Source of the DNA: Lachnospiraceae bacterium
Lineage (GTDB): Bacteria > Bacillota > Clostridia > Lachnospirales > Lachnospiraceae
Reading direction: 5' to 3'
DNA length: 49,604 nt
NCBI GenBank assembly: GCA_910575475.1
Contig: CAJTGD010000041.1
Coordinates: forward strand, 1-49,604
Of the stretch, positions 24,734 through 34,070 are shown piece after piece. Position 1 is the stretch's first letter; each line of letters opens with the position of its first letter. The position numbers and the translations under genes were made by a program. The notes below the pieces were generated by a model, which was not told the DNA's origin, made no database searches, and was given only the letters and a program-made list of their open reading frames with translations.

Positions 24734-26137
24734 GTGATTAAAGAAAACCAAAAGCTTTTGAATCGATTACAGGTGGTCCTTGACGGAATCGTGATAATCG
24801 TCTCCTATGTGCTGGCGTGGTTCATCCGTTTTAAGAGCGGACTGTTTGAGCAGGATCCATGGACGCTCCCGCTGGACGTATACATGAGGCTTTTGCTCCT
24901 GATCGTGCCGGGCTACCTGATCTTATATTACGCGTTCAAGCTGTATGCGCCGAAGCGTGTGCTGGGAAGAAGGCTGGAGGCGTCGCGGGTGATCCAGGCG
25001 AATATGCTTGGCGTGATGGTACTGATATTGATGCTGTATTTGGTAAAGCAGTTCGATATTTCCAGAACCATGCTGTTCGTATTTGCCTGTGTCGATATTT
25101 TCAATACTGTGCTGGAGCGTAATGTCGTCCGCTATATTCTCCGGCGGATCAGAAAAAACGGATACAACCTGAAGCACATCATCCTGGTGGGCTACAGCCG
25201 TGCCGCGGAACAGTATATTGACAGGATCATGGTGAATCCGGAATGGGGGTATTATGTAAGAGGGATCTTGGATGATACGATGCCCCACGGCGCAGAATAC
25301 CGGGGGATTAAAGTGCTGGGTTCGATTGACAATCTGACAATCATCCTGCCTCAGAACCGGCTGGATGAGATCGTGATCACGCTGGGACTCGGAGAGTATC
25401 ACAAGCTGGAACGGATCGTAGGTATGTGTGAAAAGTCGGGTGTGCATACAAAATTCATTCCGGATTATAATAACATCATTCCGACCAAGCCATATACGGA
25501 AGACATTCAGGGACTTCCGGTCATCAACATCCGGCATGTACCATTGAACAACATACTGAACAGGATCGTAAAAAGAACGGTAGATATCTTTGGCTCTCTG
25601 TTTGCGATCGTATTATTTTCTCCGGTTATGCTTGCCGTTACGCTGATCATCAAGGTGACTGATCCAGGGCCGCTGATCTTTAAACAGGAGCGGATCGGGC
25701 GGAAAAATAAGCCGTTTTACATGTATAAGTTCCGCTCTATGATCATGCAGCGGGAATGTGACGAAGAAAAAGGCTGGACAAGGAAGGATGATCCGCGTGT
25801 CACTCCAATCGGACATTTTATCCGGAAGACGAGCATTGATGAACTGCCTCAGTTGTTCAACATATTGAAAGGAGATATGAGTCTGGTAGGTCCCAGACCC
25901 GAACGTCCGCAGTTTGTGGAGAAGTTTAAGGAAGAGATTCCAAGATATATGATCAAGCACCAGGTAAGGCCGGGACTGACCGGATGGGCGCAGGTCAACG
26001 GCCTGCGGGGCGATACGTCCATTCGGAAAAGGATTGAGCATGATCTGTATTATATTGAAAACTGGACGATCGGGTTCGATTTTAAGATCATTATACTTAC
26101 ATTTTTTAAGGGGTTTATCAATAAAAATGCATATTAA
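24734..26137 (+). CDS. Polyprenyl-phosphate sugar-1-phosphate transferase (initiating enzyme)
   Basis: A 467-residue WcaJ/CpsE-type enzyme that starts a glycan by moving a hexose-1-phosphate from a UDP-sugar to undecaprenyl phosphate. The N-terminal half has about four membrane helices (residues 12-130) and a CoA-binding-like domain (about 140-265, HIILVGYSRAAEQYIDRI). The catalytic bacterial sugar transferase domain (about 275-467) has DPGPLIFKQERIGRKNKPF, YKFRSM, KTSIDELPQLFNILKGDMS, LVGPRPERP and PGLTGWAQVNGLRG. The start is GTG 24734. The sugar (glucose, galactose or other) cannot be decided. It is the first gene of the glycan locus. Confidence 0.93.
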   Translation: MIKENQKLLNRLQVVLDGIVIIVSYVLAWFIRFKSGLFEQDPWTLPLDVYMRLLLLIVPGYLILYYAFKLYAPKRVLGRRLEASRVIQANMLGVMVLILMLYLVKQFDISRTMLFVFACVDIFNTVLERNVVRYILRRIRKNGYNLKHIILVGYSRAAEQYIDRIMVNPEWGYYVRGILDDTMPHGAEYRGIKVLGSIDNLTIILPQNRLDEIVITLGLGEYHKLERIVGMCEKSGVHTKFIPDYNNIIPTKPYTEDIQGLPVINIRHVPLNNILNRIVKRTVDIFGSLFAIVLFSPVMLAVTLIIKVTDPGPLIFKQERIGRKNKPFYMYKFRSMIMQRECDEEKGWTRKDDPRVTPIGHFIRKTSIDELPQLFNILKGDMSLVGPRPERPQFVEKFKEEIPRYMIKHQVRPGLTGWAQVNGLRGDTSIRKRIEHDLYYIENWTIGFDFKIIILTFFKGFINKNAY

Positions 26138-26213
26138 GACGTCCGACGCCAAAGGAAAATCAGTGATATGATAAGAAGGAAATGCTTCAGGAATGCATTG
26201 GGAAGGAATCAGG

Positions 26214-27536
26214 ATGGTGCATACAGAGAATAGAATCGATTATATTTCTTATTGTGCCGGCTATGTGCTGGCCTTTACTGCTTCCAGGCTGGGGTATGTA
26301 TATCTGGCCGGAATCGTGCTGATGCTGGAAGCATTGCTGCTGTATATGATGAATTTGAAAAGAACTGGAAATCTGACGGACCTGAGAGGGCTTTTTTCAC
26401 TGTCCTGGGTCGGAGGCGAAGGAATCGCCTGTCTGCAGTTGAGCAGGCTTCAAAGTGATTGGAAAACATTAACCTGGGTCTGCTTTTTTCTGGCGTATTT
26501 CTGCTTTATATCAGGGTATGATATTGCAGCCAGAAAATCGGGGAAAGAGGCGCAGCAGGATAGGTGCGGGATTGAAAAAAATGCGCGCCAGGCCCGGCAG
26601 GTCCTGATATGCGTGATCCTTTTGGGAGTCGGCTCCGTATTCTGCTTCCTGCTGGAGGCTGTGGTGCTGGGGTTTATTCCCCTGTTCTCACCGGAGCCGC
26701 ACGCCTATTCCTATTTTCACATTTCCGGCGTGCATTATTTTACGGTGAGCTGTATTTTGATCCCGGCGCTGTCGGTGCTGTATGTGAGGCTGACGGAAAA
26801 GTGGACGGCCTTTCGCTTCGCAGTGCTGGCGGCCGGCAATCTGACCGCAGTTGGGATACCGATCCTCTGCGTGTCCAGGTTCCAGCTTCTCTTTGCGGTT
26901 GGCTTTGCAGCCGTCGTCTATCTGATGCTGTACCGGCATGTGACATGGAAAATGATCGTGACAGCGTTTATCATCCTGATCCCGGTCTATGTACTCCTGA
27001 CCGTTGCAAGAAGACATGACATCACATATTTAAACGGCATCTTTGAGATGAAGTACGATAAGATGCCGATCTTTATTACACAGCCGTATATTTATGTGGC
27101 AAATAATTATGAAAACTTTAATTGCATGGTTGCACAGCTTCCGGAATTTTCCATGGGACTCAGGATGCTGTTTCCGGTTTTTGCCCTGACAGGATTAAAA
27201 TTCGTTTTTCCGCAGGTGACAGCATTTCCGCTCTATACGACGAAAGAAGAGCTGACGACAGTGACTCTGTTTTATGACGCATACTATGATTTCGGATTCA
27301 TCGGGATCATCCTCCTGGCATTTGTGCTGGGTTGTATGGCCGCATGGATGACCCGATGGGTGGAGAACAGCAGGAATCCGGCGGCCTATCTGTTTTACGG
27401 TCAGATTGCGATCTACCTCGGTCTTTCCTTTTTTACCACCTGGTTCAGCAATCCCACCACCTGGTTCTGGCTGGCAGCGACATTTGCAATGTATGTGTTC
27501 ATAGGATATCAGGTTCAGGGAAGATCCTCAAAATAA
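26214..27536 (+). CDS. Polymerase-like polytopic membrane protein (O-antigen/EPS type)
   Basis: A 440-residue, strongly hydrophobic protein with about ten to twelve predicted helices. It has an extracytoplasmic loop near residues 270-320 (YLNGIFEMKYDKMPIFITQP) and the late segment TVTLFYDAYYDFGFIGIILLAF. This layout and the Asp-x-Gly-Phe-Ile-Gly element fit the oligosaccharide repeat unit polymerase (Wzy-like) family, which joins lipid-linked repeat units outside the membrane. ATG 26214 has AAGGA just before it; an upstream ATG at 26193 would add seven residues but is less well placed. No Wzx-type flippase gene is seen in the window. It follows the initiating transferase by 76 bases. Confidence 0.75.
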   Translation: MVHTENRIDYISYCAGYVLAFTASRLGYVYLAGIVLMLEALLLYMMNLKRTGNLTDLRGLFSLSWVGGEGIACLQLSRLQSDWKTLTWVCFFLAYFCFISGYDIAARKSGKEAQQDRCGIEKNARQARQVLICVILLGVGSVFCFLLEAVVLGFIPLFSPEPHAYSYFHISGVHYFTVSCILIPALSVLYVRLTEKWTAFRFAVLAAGNLTAVGIPILCVSRFQLLFAVGFAAVVYLMLYRHVTWKMIVTAFIILIPVYVLLTVARRHDITYLNGIFEMKYDKMPIFITQPYIYVANNYENFNCMVAQLPEFSMGLRMLFPVFALTGLKFVFPQVTAFPLYTTKEELTTVTLFYDAYYDFGFIGIILLAFVLGCMAAWMTRWVENSRNPAAYLFYGQIAIYLGLSFFTTWFSNPTTWFWLAATFAMYVFIGYQVQGRSSK

Positions 27537-27575
27537 AAAATAGGGTTGCTCCAAACAGCTTGTAATGCTGGTGTT

Positions 27576-27611
27576 TTTATGATAAACTACAGTTTGATTT
27601 ATGATAAACTA
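27576..27611. repeat. Direct repeat upstream of the FAD oxidoreductase gene
   Basis: TTTATGATAAACTA occurs at 27576-27589 and again at 27598-27611, a 22-base period (two helix turns). It lies in the AT-rich gap before the next gene. Paired sites at this spacing can bind a regulator on one DNA face. No regulator gene is adjacent. Confidence 0.5.
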
Positions 27612-27667
27612 TATTATTGTAGGGAATTTGTATAGTGATAATCCTTAAAGAGGTTGGGAGGTTTATA

Positions 27668-29245
27668 ATGAAAAGGGCATTGATTATTGGTGCAGGACCT
27701 GCGGGGTTGACAGCCGCGTATGAGTTATTGAGAAAATCGAAGGATATTGAAGTTGTTGTTTTTGAAGAAAGCGATTGTTTCGGAGGTATTTCGAAGACCG
27801 TGGAATATAAAGGAAACCGTATGGATATGGGAGGACATCGTTTTTTCTCAAAAAGTCCTGAAGTGAATGAATGGTGGAACAATATGCTACCGATGCAGGG
27901 GAAGCCTGCGCTTGATGAGATATTGCTTAACAGAGAGGCAGCAGTTATAAAAGGGGGCGCTGACCCTGAAAATGAAAATCGTGTAATGCTGATAAGGCAT
28001 CGTGTTTCAAGAATACTATTTGACGCAAAATTTTATGATTATCCTATCTCACTTAAATGGGAAACCTTTAAAAATATGGGGTTTCTTAATACGATGAAAG
28101 TAGGCTTCAGCTATCTGGCTGCTCTATTCCATAAACTGCCGGAGGACAACCTTGAAAACTTTTACATTAACCGTTTTGGAAGAAAGCTGTACTCCATGTT
28201 TTTTGAGTATTATACGCAAAATTTGTGGGGAAGACATCCGAAGGAAATAGACGCATCGTGGGGTGCGCAGAGAGTGAAAGGTTTATCTGTTATTGCGGTT
28301 ATAAAGGATGTTTTGGGGAAAATATTTAAAAAGGAGAACCGTAAGGTGGAGACTTCTCTTATAGAAGAGTTTAAATATCCAAAACTTGGCCCGGGACAGC
28401 TTTGGGATGTGGCAGCAGAAGAAGTAGAGAAGCTTGGAGGTACAATCATCAAGAATGCCCGGGTTGTAAAGTTTCATAAAAATTCTGATAATATAATCAC
28501 TTCTCTTGTATATGAGCATGATGGGCAGGAAATAATGATGGAAGGCGATTATTTTATATCGTCCATGCCAATCAAGGAGCTTGTAGGCGGTATGAATGAT
28601 GTTCCGGCAGAGCCTGCCAGGATTGCCTCAGGTCTCCCTTACAGGGATTATATGACACTCGGAGTTCTGGTTTCTAAATTGAACCTGGTCAATAAAACGC
28701 ATATAAAAACTGTCGGAAATATTGTGCCTGATTGTTGGATTTATGTACAGGATAGAAATGTAAAACTTGGACGTTTTCAAATTTATAATAATTGGTCTCC
28801 TTATATGGTGAAAGATCTCGAACATACTGTGTGGGTTGGGCTGGAATATTTTGTCAATGAGGGCGACGATTTCTGGAACATGACGGAAGACGAATTTTCC
28901 AAAATAGGAATATCTGAAATGATCAGACTTGGGCTGATCGAATCGTCTGACGCAGTATTAGATACTCATATGGAAAAGGTTAAGAAAGCATATCCGGCTT
29001 ATTTTGATACTTATGATGATATGGGCAGCCTCATAGAATATCTAAATACCATAGAGAATCTTTATTGCGTGGGTAGAAACGGCCAGCATCGTTATAACAA
29101 TATAGACCATTCCATGATCACGTCATTTGAGACGGTAAAAAATATTCTGTCAGGAAATAAAGATAAGTCAAATATCTGGAATGTAAACGCAGAACAGGAG
29201 TACCATGAGGAAGGTGAAGAAAATAGAAAATACAAAAATAAATGA
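27668..29245 (+). CDS. FAD-dependent amine oxidase/UDP-galactopyranose-mutase-like protein
   Basis: A 525-residue flavoprotein. The N-terminal Rossmann motif is RALIIGAGPAGLTAAYELL with the second FAD contact VVVFEESDCFGGISKTV and MDMGGHRFFSKSP. The C-terminal part has YCVGRNGQHRYNNIDHSM, a late FAD-binding segment. The fold is that of the NAD(P)-binding FAD oxidoreductases related to protoporphyrinogen oxidase and UDP-galactopyranose mutase. Relatives occur in glycan loci, where the reaction is usually not proven. I chose ATG 27668 with GGGAGG at 27656-27661. The next gene overlaps by 41 bases. Codons are clearly more AT-rich than in the rfb operon, suggesting separate acquisition. Confidence 0.8.
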   Translation: MKRALIIGAGPAGLTAAYELLRKSKDIEVVVFEESDCFGGISKTVEYKGNRMDMGGHRFFSKSPEVNEWWNNMLPMQGKPALDEILLNREAAVIKGGADPENENRVMLIRHRVSRILFDAKFYDYPISLKWETFKNMGFLNTMKVGFSYLAALFHKLPEDNLENFYINRFGRKLYSMFFEYYTQNLWGRHPKEIDASWGAQRVKGLSVIAVIKDVLGKIFKKENRKVETSLIEEFKYPKLGPGQLWDVAAEEVEKLGGTIIKNARVVKFHKNSDNIITSLVYEHDGQEIMMEGDYFISSMPIKELVGGMNDVPAEPARIASGLPYRDYMTLGVLVSKLNLVNKTHIKTVGNIVPDCWIYVQDRNVKLGRFQIYNNWSPYMVKDLEHTVWVGLEYFVNEGDDFWNMTEDEFSKIGISEMIRLGLIESSDAVLDTHMEKVKKAYPAYFDTYDDMGSLIEYLNTIENLYCVGRNGQHRYNNIDHSMITSFETVKNILSGNKDKSNIWNVNAEQEYHEEGEENRKYKNK

Positions 29246-29618
29246 AAATATTAAACAGATTATGCTGTATCTAATTGTAGGCAGTGGTGCTACTATAGTG
29301 GAATGGATTGTTTTTTTTCTATTAGATCATTATTTGAATATACACTACATGATTGCGACTAGTTTAGCATTTGTATTGTCGACATTTGCAAATTGGGTTT
29401 TGGGAAGATTGATTATGTTCAAGTCATCGAAAAATACATGGAAAGAACTTGTACAAATTTATCTTGTGTCAATTGCTGGACTATTGATGAATCTGATGAT
29501 TATGTGGATTGCCATAACAAAATTAGGATTCAACAATATGTTTTCAAAAATAGCGGCAACTGGTATTGTATTTTTTTGGAATTTCATTATAAGGAAGCTG
29601 TTGATCTACAGAAATTAA
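29205..29618 (+). CDS. GtrA-family membrane protein
   Basis: A 137-residue protein with four membrane helices in the GtrA pattern: IMLYLIVGSGATIVEWIVFF, IATSLAFVLSTFANWVLGR, then two further helices. GtrA proteins are thought to flip polyprenyl-phosphate-linked monosaccharides (undecaprenyl-P-glucose and similar) to the outside for GT-C transferases. The start at 29205 has CAGGAG before it and overlaps the flavoprotein gene by 41 bases. The GT-C-like gene follows 58 bases later. The three form an apparent unit for side-group glycosylation outside the membrane. Confidence 0.87.
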   Translation: MRKVKKIENTKINENIKQIMLYLIVGSGATIVEWIVFFLLDHYLNIHYMIATSLAFVLSTFANWVLGRLIMFKSSKNTWKELVQIYLVSIAGLLMNLMIMWIAITKLGFNNMFSKIAATGIVFFWNFIIRKLLIYRN

Positions 29619-29676
29619 ATGAAAGGGTGTAATATGATAAAGATATCGATTGCTTATTTACAGGAGGTCAGATGTG

Positions 29677-31680
29677 ATGAGGGATTATAAAAGTATAAGG
29701 AATAACAGAAAATGCCTGAACACTTTGTTTATAGCGGTCATATTTCTGACATTCCTGAGAATTTTATTGGCTCTAAAGATTCCGCTGTATGGGTTGGGGG
29801 CAGCAATGCATGATGATTATCTGCTTGTGAATTACGCGGATAATCTACAAAATTCTAATTGGCTGGGGACGGAATATACGAATCTGACGTTGGCAAAGGG
29901 AATATCCTTTTCGTTTTTTTTGTATATATGCCGTCTGCTTTTTTTGCCATACCCATTAGGACTAGTTCTATTATGGATATTGGCGGTATTGATCCTGGTA
30001 ATTGCGGTCAAGGATGTTGTGAAGGACAAAGCAGCCTTATTGCTTATGTATCTGTTTCTGCTTTATTCTCCAGTTACATTTGCTAAAGATTTTTTTCAGC
30101 GGATTTATAGAATGGCAGTGATTCCTGCGGCGGTGCTTCTTGTAGTAGCATGTCTGATCGGCCTGTTTTTCCGAAGAAATGAAAAAATCAGCGTTCAGGT
30201 ACGATGGGCATTAGGTGCAGGTATCAGTCTGAGCTTTTTTTGGCACATCAGAGAGGATTCTATATGGCTGCTTCCTTTTGTTCTGGGAGCGCTTTTGTGT
30301 TCTGCCGTTGGGGGGATCCTGCTGCAGCATGAAAGCAGAAAAAACGCGATTAAGAAAATTTTGGTATATATATTGCCCATTGTCCTTTTGGTTTTAACAA
30401 ATAATATGATATCATTGCTTAATTATAAGCACTATGGTATTTATACAGTCAGCGACCGGATAGATACCTATTTTTCTAAAGTGATGTCTACAATGTTAAA
30501 GGTGGAAAATGAAAATTATACCGGGCCGGATGACAAATTATGGATTTCAAGAAGCCAGATAGAAAAGATGGCTGAGGTCTGCCCGACATTAAAAAAATTG
30601 GAACCACAGATAGAACAAATATATAACAGCGGATGGTGCAGTCAGGAGAGCGAAATACAAGGAGAAATACAAGGCGACCTTATTTTTTGGGCGCTTAGAG
30701 ACGCGGTTGCCTGGGCGGGACACTATGGATCGGCTGCGGAGACCGATCAATTTTATAAAGCTATATACGAGGAATTAGAAGAGGCATTAAATGAGGGAAA
30801 GCTGGAAAGGCGAAAGGCGATATATCCCTCTTCCATGGGAACAGGAATCGAGTTGAAAGATATTCCGTTTCTGATCGATCGCATGAATGAAAATATGAGT
30901 CATATTTTAACATATGAACAATGTGAATCAGCGGCAGAGTCTGGAAACGGTACATGGGATCAGCTAAGGAAGATGGAAGCCGTAACGGATGGGATGCTGA
31001 TATACCCAGATCAGGTCCGATATAAAGTAAATGGCCTGATACAGCAGGAAAAGTCCACAGGTAAGCTGCAGGCATATATAAAAGTGGGAAACCGACTGAC
31101 GGAAATACCTGTGGGAAGTGAATTTTCTGTGGAATTAGAGGATGTAGCGGATATAGCGGATATAGAATCGGTACAGTTTCAGATTTATCAGGATGGGAAA
31201 CTGAAAGATACAATGGATCTGGAAACCGGAAAGAACAAATATTGCAGCATACAGGTTAATGATGCCGAACAGCTTGTGGTACCAGATCCATTAAAAGCAA
31301 AATGCAGACCTTTTATTAGAATTGCCAATATATTTGTAAAAGTTTATCAAAAAACATCTATTTTGTTGGCAGTATTTTCTCTGATAGGATATTTTGCGAT
31401 ATTTTATGACGCGGTTGCAGGCTTCCGTAAAAAGCAGTATGAGTCTCTTCCCATATTTTTGATCATGACAGGACTGGGAATTAGTATATTTATATGTATG
31501 CTGGGCGTTTCCTGGTTTACAGCGTGGATCACTGCGTATAGGTGGACTGCTTTCCTTTATACCGCCGGTGTTCCTATACTCATTCAGTTGTTTGAAATAT
31601 TCGGAATATATTTTGGTATTAAAAATGTAATTGGGCCGGCAGTGCTTGAACGTAAGAGGTTATGGACAAAACAGCAGTAA
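29677..31680 (+). CDS. GT-C-like membrane glycosyltransferase candidate
   Basis: A 667-residue protein with about seven membrane helices in the first 260 residues and three to four in the last 120. A large loop (about 265-560) between them is probably extracytoplasmic. The first loop carries an Asp pair in AMHDDYLLVNYADNL, the usual GT-C active-site position. Family membership is inferred from this layout; I do not recognise a close relative. With the GtrA gene upstream it may transfer a lipid-linked sugar to the polymer. I chose ATG 29677 behind AGGAGGTC. The codon composition is as AT-rich as in the two genes before it. Confidence 0.65.
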   Translation: MRDYKSIRNNRKCLNTLFIAVIFLTFLRILLALKIPLYGLGAAMHDDYLLVNYADNLQNSNWLGTEYTNLTLAKGISFSFFLYICRLLFLPYPLGLVLLWILAVLILVIAVKDVVKDKAALLLMYLFLLYSPVTFAKDFFQRIYRMAVIPAAVLLVVACLIGLFFRRNEKISVQVRWALGAGISLSFFWHIREDSIWLLPFVLGALLCSAVGGILLQHESRKNAIKKILVYILPIVLLVLTNNMISLLNYKHYGIYTVSDRIDTYFSKVMSTMLKVENENYTGPDDKLWISRSQIEKMAEVCPTLKKLEPQIEQIYNSGWCSQESEIQGEIQGDLIFWALRDAVAWAGHYGSAAETDQFYKAIYEELEEALNEGKLERRKAIYPSSMGTGIELKDIPFLIDRMNENMSHILTYEQCESAAESGNGTWDQLRKMEAVTDGMLIYPDQVRYKVNGLIQQEKSTGKLQAYIKVGNRLTEIPVGSEFSVELEDVADIADIESVQFQIYQDGKLKDTMDLETGKNKYCSIQVNDAEQLVVPDPLKAKCRPFIRIANIFVKVYQKTSILLAVFSLIGYFAIFYDAVAGFRKKQYESLPIFLIMTGLGISIFICMLGVSWFTAWITAYRWTAFLYTAGVPILIQLFEIFGIYFGIKNVIGPAVLERKRLWTKQQ

Positions 31681-31692
31681 TCCTTAGAAACT

Positions 31693-31753
31693 GTGAAAAA
31701 TAACTTATACAGATGAACAGGGGGATAAGTCAGATGTATAAGTTATTTTTCAC
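31693..31753. terminator. 18-bp perfect inverted repeat, bidirectional terminator
   Basis: The arms at 31693-31710 and 31736-31753 are perfectly complementary, with AAAAAT and ATTTTT inside the arms and a 25-base loop. It lies between the convergent GT-C-like gene (+) and LtaS-like gene (-), so it probably ends both transcripts. Confidence 0.8.
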
Positions 31754-31800
31754 GGATTCCGCAGCCAATATGCTGTCCTGACATGAATGGCGGCCTTATT

Positions 31801-33816
31801 TTAATCAATGATCAGCATTTCCGGCAGCTGTGCATAGTAGTCAGTGGTCACGATATCAGCGGAAATCTGCATTTTATTTTCAGCGATCTCACTGACCTCT
31901 GCTACGTATTCCTGCATCAACTCTTCATCTTCGAATTCGACATTTTCAAAGGGGGTAAATTCCCCGGTATAGCTCTCATAGATCCCTTTGCCCGTGATCC
32001 AGCTCCGGTCCGGAAAGATGACAAACTGCTCTGCGTCAGAGAGGATGTCCTGCCCGGCAAGGAGACGGGAATCATATTCCAGCCCCATCAGATTCGCTAC
32101 GGTGGGGAAGATATCAATGCTGCTGCAGTACTTGGGCACCCGCACTGGTTCGGGCATGGAAGCCGACCAGACGACCAGGGAGCTGTGATACCATTCCAGG
32201 CTGTTTTCCAGGTCCTCCCCTGCCAGCTCACTGCACATGTCCTGATATCCATAGGGGATATGGTCCGGCCCGATGACAAATAACGTATTCTCCAGGAGTC
32301 CCTTTTCCTCCAGACGTTCCAGCAGATATTCCACTGCCAGCTCCAGCTCATAGTTGCAGGCAAGATAGGCCTTCGCATTGTCAGAATAAGGAAGGTCTTC
32401 GACCAGGTCCATATGCCGCATTGCCATTTCATTCGTTTCATCATAGTCTGCATGCCCGCTGAAGCTCATGTAATTGGTATAAAACGGAGTCTGATCGCCG
32501 TACACGTCAAAGGTATCGGTCACCAGCTTCAGGTCGGACTGAGGCCAGACCATGGTGCCGTCCTCATGCTTTTCCATTTCATATCCCCCGTTGCCGGAAG
32601 CATACCATTCAAATCCCATATTCGGGTGGGAAAGATTCCGGAGGTAAAAATCATGGTGATAGCTGTGGAACGCTCTTACATCATACCCCTCCTTTTCCAG
32701 CAGGCGGCTCAGGGTAAACTGCATATTATTTTTATTCTCTCCGGTTTCCACCATGCTGAACTTCCCGCTTTCCTTGGGAATCAGCCCGGTCAGGTTGGCA
32801 AACTCTCCGCCGATCGTACTTCCGTACCACAAAGGCGTGTAATAATTTTCAAATACAAACCCTTCGTTCAGCATCTTATATAAGGTAGGGGTCAGGTCTT
32901 TGCGGACGGCATGCCTCCACCAGCCCTCTGCGGTGATGAAAATAAGATTATAGCCCTCAAACATACCGGTATATTCATTTTTATAAGTAGGCTCCTCCTC
33001 TGCCATATACTCATGGAGCGCCTGGATCTTCTTATTGTCCGTATGGCGGATCAGCTTTTCAAAATCGTAGTTGACGATATTCGGCTCCCCTTCATCATCC
33101 CCGCGGTAGATTACGCTGCTGTTGTCCATGACCTCATAAAAGAGCGAATCAAAGCCGGTCAGCCCGCTGAGCGTGACCCTGCCGAAATCCTGGAAGATTC
33201 CGGTGAAAAGTCCAAGCGTTTCGATATTATAATTAATCTGTGAGCTGAAAAAATAAGTATATATAGGGGACTTCAATCCCGTACCGAAAGGCAGCATACA
33301 GAGAAAAGCCAAAGCATACATGAAGAGAGCGGCTTCCCATCCCTTTCTGACCAGCTTTTTGGGAACCGGATTGCAGATTTTTTTAAACCAGCATAAAAAA
33401 GGATAGATCACACACGGAAGAAAGCAGACAGCCAGGCGTCCCGCATTTCGTCCGATATATCCAAATAACACGCTCTGAAAATCAACGGCATTGCCTGCCA
33501 TCCCAATGCTGCTGAAGGGAGCCAGCATCGTATGGAAGATCCCGTAATAGATCAGCTCCATCACACAAAAAGCGCAGACCAGAAAGGTAATGATCCCGCC
33601 CAGGACGATATTGACCCTTCTGGAAAAGCGGGAACACAAAAAGGCTGCAAAAAGCACTACGGGAATGCTCAATATCAATGGAAGAAAAAAATCAGCATCT
33701 TTAAATATAGAAACATGTAAATAGATCTCACTGAAAAAATATAAAAATAAAAACCATGCAATATGGAATCCCAATGTCCGGATTCTCTGAATTTTATCAT
33801 GCTGTATCTGAAACAT
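31801..33816 (-). CDS. LtaS-family sulfatase-fold membrane phosphotransferase
   Basis: A 671-residue protein. The N-terminal part (about 1-200) has about five membrane helices; the extracytoplasmic part (about 280-640) has the alkaline-phosphatase/sulfatase fold. LtaS enzymes take glycerol phosphate from phosphatidylglycerol to build lipoteichoic acid, using a Thr nucleophile. Here the candidate is in YGSTIGGEFANLTG, with metal-binding segments NLIFITAEGWW and FVIGPDHIPYGY. It could be LTA synthase or a phosphoglycerol transferase acting on the glycan. On the minus strand the start codon is at 33816 behind AAGGAGA; a longer frame to 33870 is less likely. It is divergent from rfbB and convergent with the GT-C-like gene. 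Confidence 0.88.
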   Translation of the reverse strand: MFQIQHDKIQRIRTLGFHIAWFLFLYFFSEIYLHVSIFKDADFFLPLILSIPVVLFAAFLCSRFSRRVNIVLGGIITFLVCAFCVMELIYYGIFHTMLAPFSSIGMAGNAVDFQSVLFGYIGRNAGRLAVCFLPCVIYPFLCWFKKICNPVPKKLVRKGWEAALFMYALAFLCMLPFGTGLKSPIYTYFFSSQINYNIETLGLFTGIFQDFGRVTLSGLTGFDSLFYEVMDNSSVIYRGDDEGEPNIVNYDFEKLIRHTDNKKIQALHEYMAEEEPTYKNEYTGMFEGYNLIFITAEGWWRHAVRKDLTPTLYKMLNEGFVFENYYTPLWYGSTIGGEFANLTGLIPKESGKFSMVETGENKNNMQFTLSRLLEKEGYDVRAFHSYHHDFYLRNLSHPNMGFEWYASGNGGYEMEKHEDGTMVWPQSDLKLVTDTFDVYGDQTPFYTNYMSFSGHADYDETNEMAMRHMDLVEDLPYSDNAKAYLACNYELELAVEYLLERLEEKGLLENTLFVIGPDHIPYGYQDMCSELAGEDLENSLEWYHSSLVVWSASMPEPVRVPKYCSSIDIFPTVANLMGLEYDSRLLAGQDILSDAEQFVIFPDRSWITGKGIYESYTGEFTPFENVEFEDEELMQEYVAEVSEIAENKMQISADIVTTDYYAQLPEMLIID

Positions 33817-33881
33817 GTTTTGTTCTCCTTGTCTGAGGTGTGCTCCAAAGCCCACAAAAATAGGGCCCAAAACCCTTATAT

Positions 33882-33910
33882 ATGCTACATTATAATATGA
33901 AAAATGTCAA
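33882..33910 (-). promoter_or_regulatory. Candidate promoter of the LtaS-like gene
   Basis: On the minus strand TTGACA (33910-33905) is a perfect -35 box, with TAGCAT (33887-33882) 17 bases downstream. A TATAAT lies between them at unsuitable spacing, so the true -10 is uncertain. Confidence 0.45.
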
Positions 33911-33995
33911 TCTGTTATTCATCGTTTTTCGCCGGTAGATCAAAGAAAAAACTATGGTTATGATCAGGAAGGAACATAATTAAGGACTACAATGG

Positions 33996-34024
33996 TTGAT
34001 TTTGAGGAATACTAATGCTATAAT
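33996..34024 (+). promoter_or_regulatory. Promoter of the rfb/glycan operon
   Basis: TTGATT (33996-34001), a 17-base spacer and a perfect TATAAT (34019-34024), about 46 bases before the rfbB start, which has GGAGG. This is the only good plus-strand promoter seen for the 15 genes that follow. Confidence 0.75.
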
Positions 34025-34070
34025 TGGGAAATAGTTACAGCAAAAACAACAAAATGACGGAGGAAAGAAC

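Noticed and set aside
24559..24741. Small hydrophobic open frame before the initiating transferase
   Set aside because: No ribosome site, low-complexity AT-rich codons, and overlap with the next start codon.
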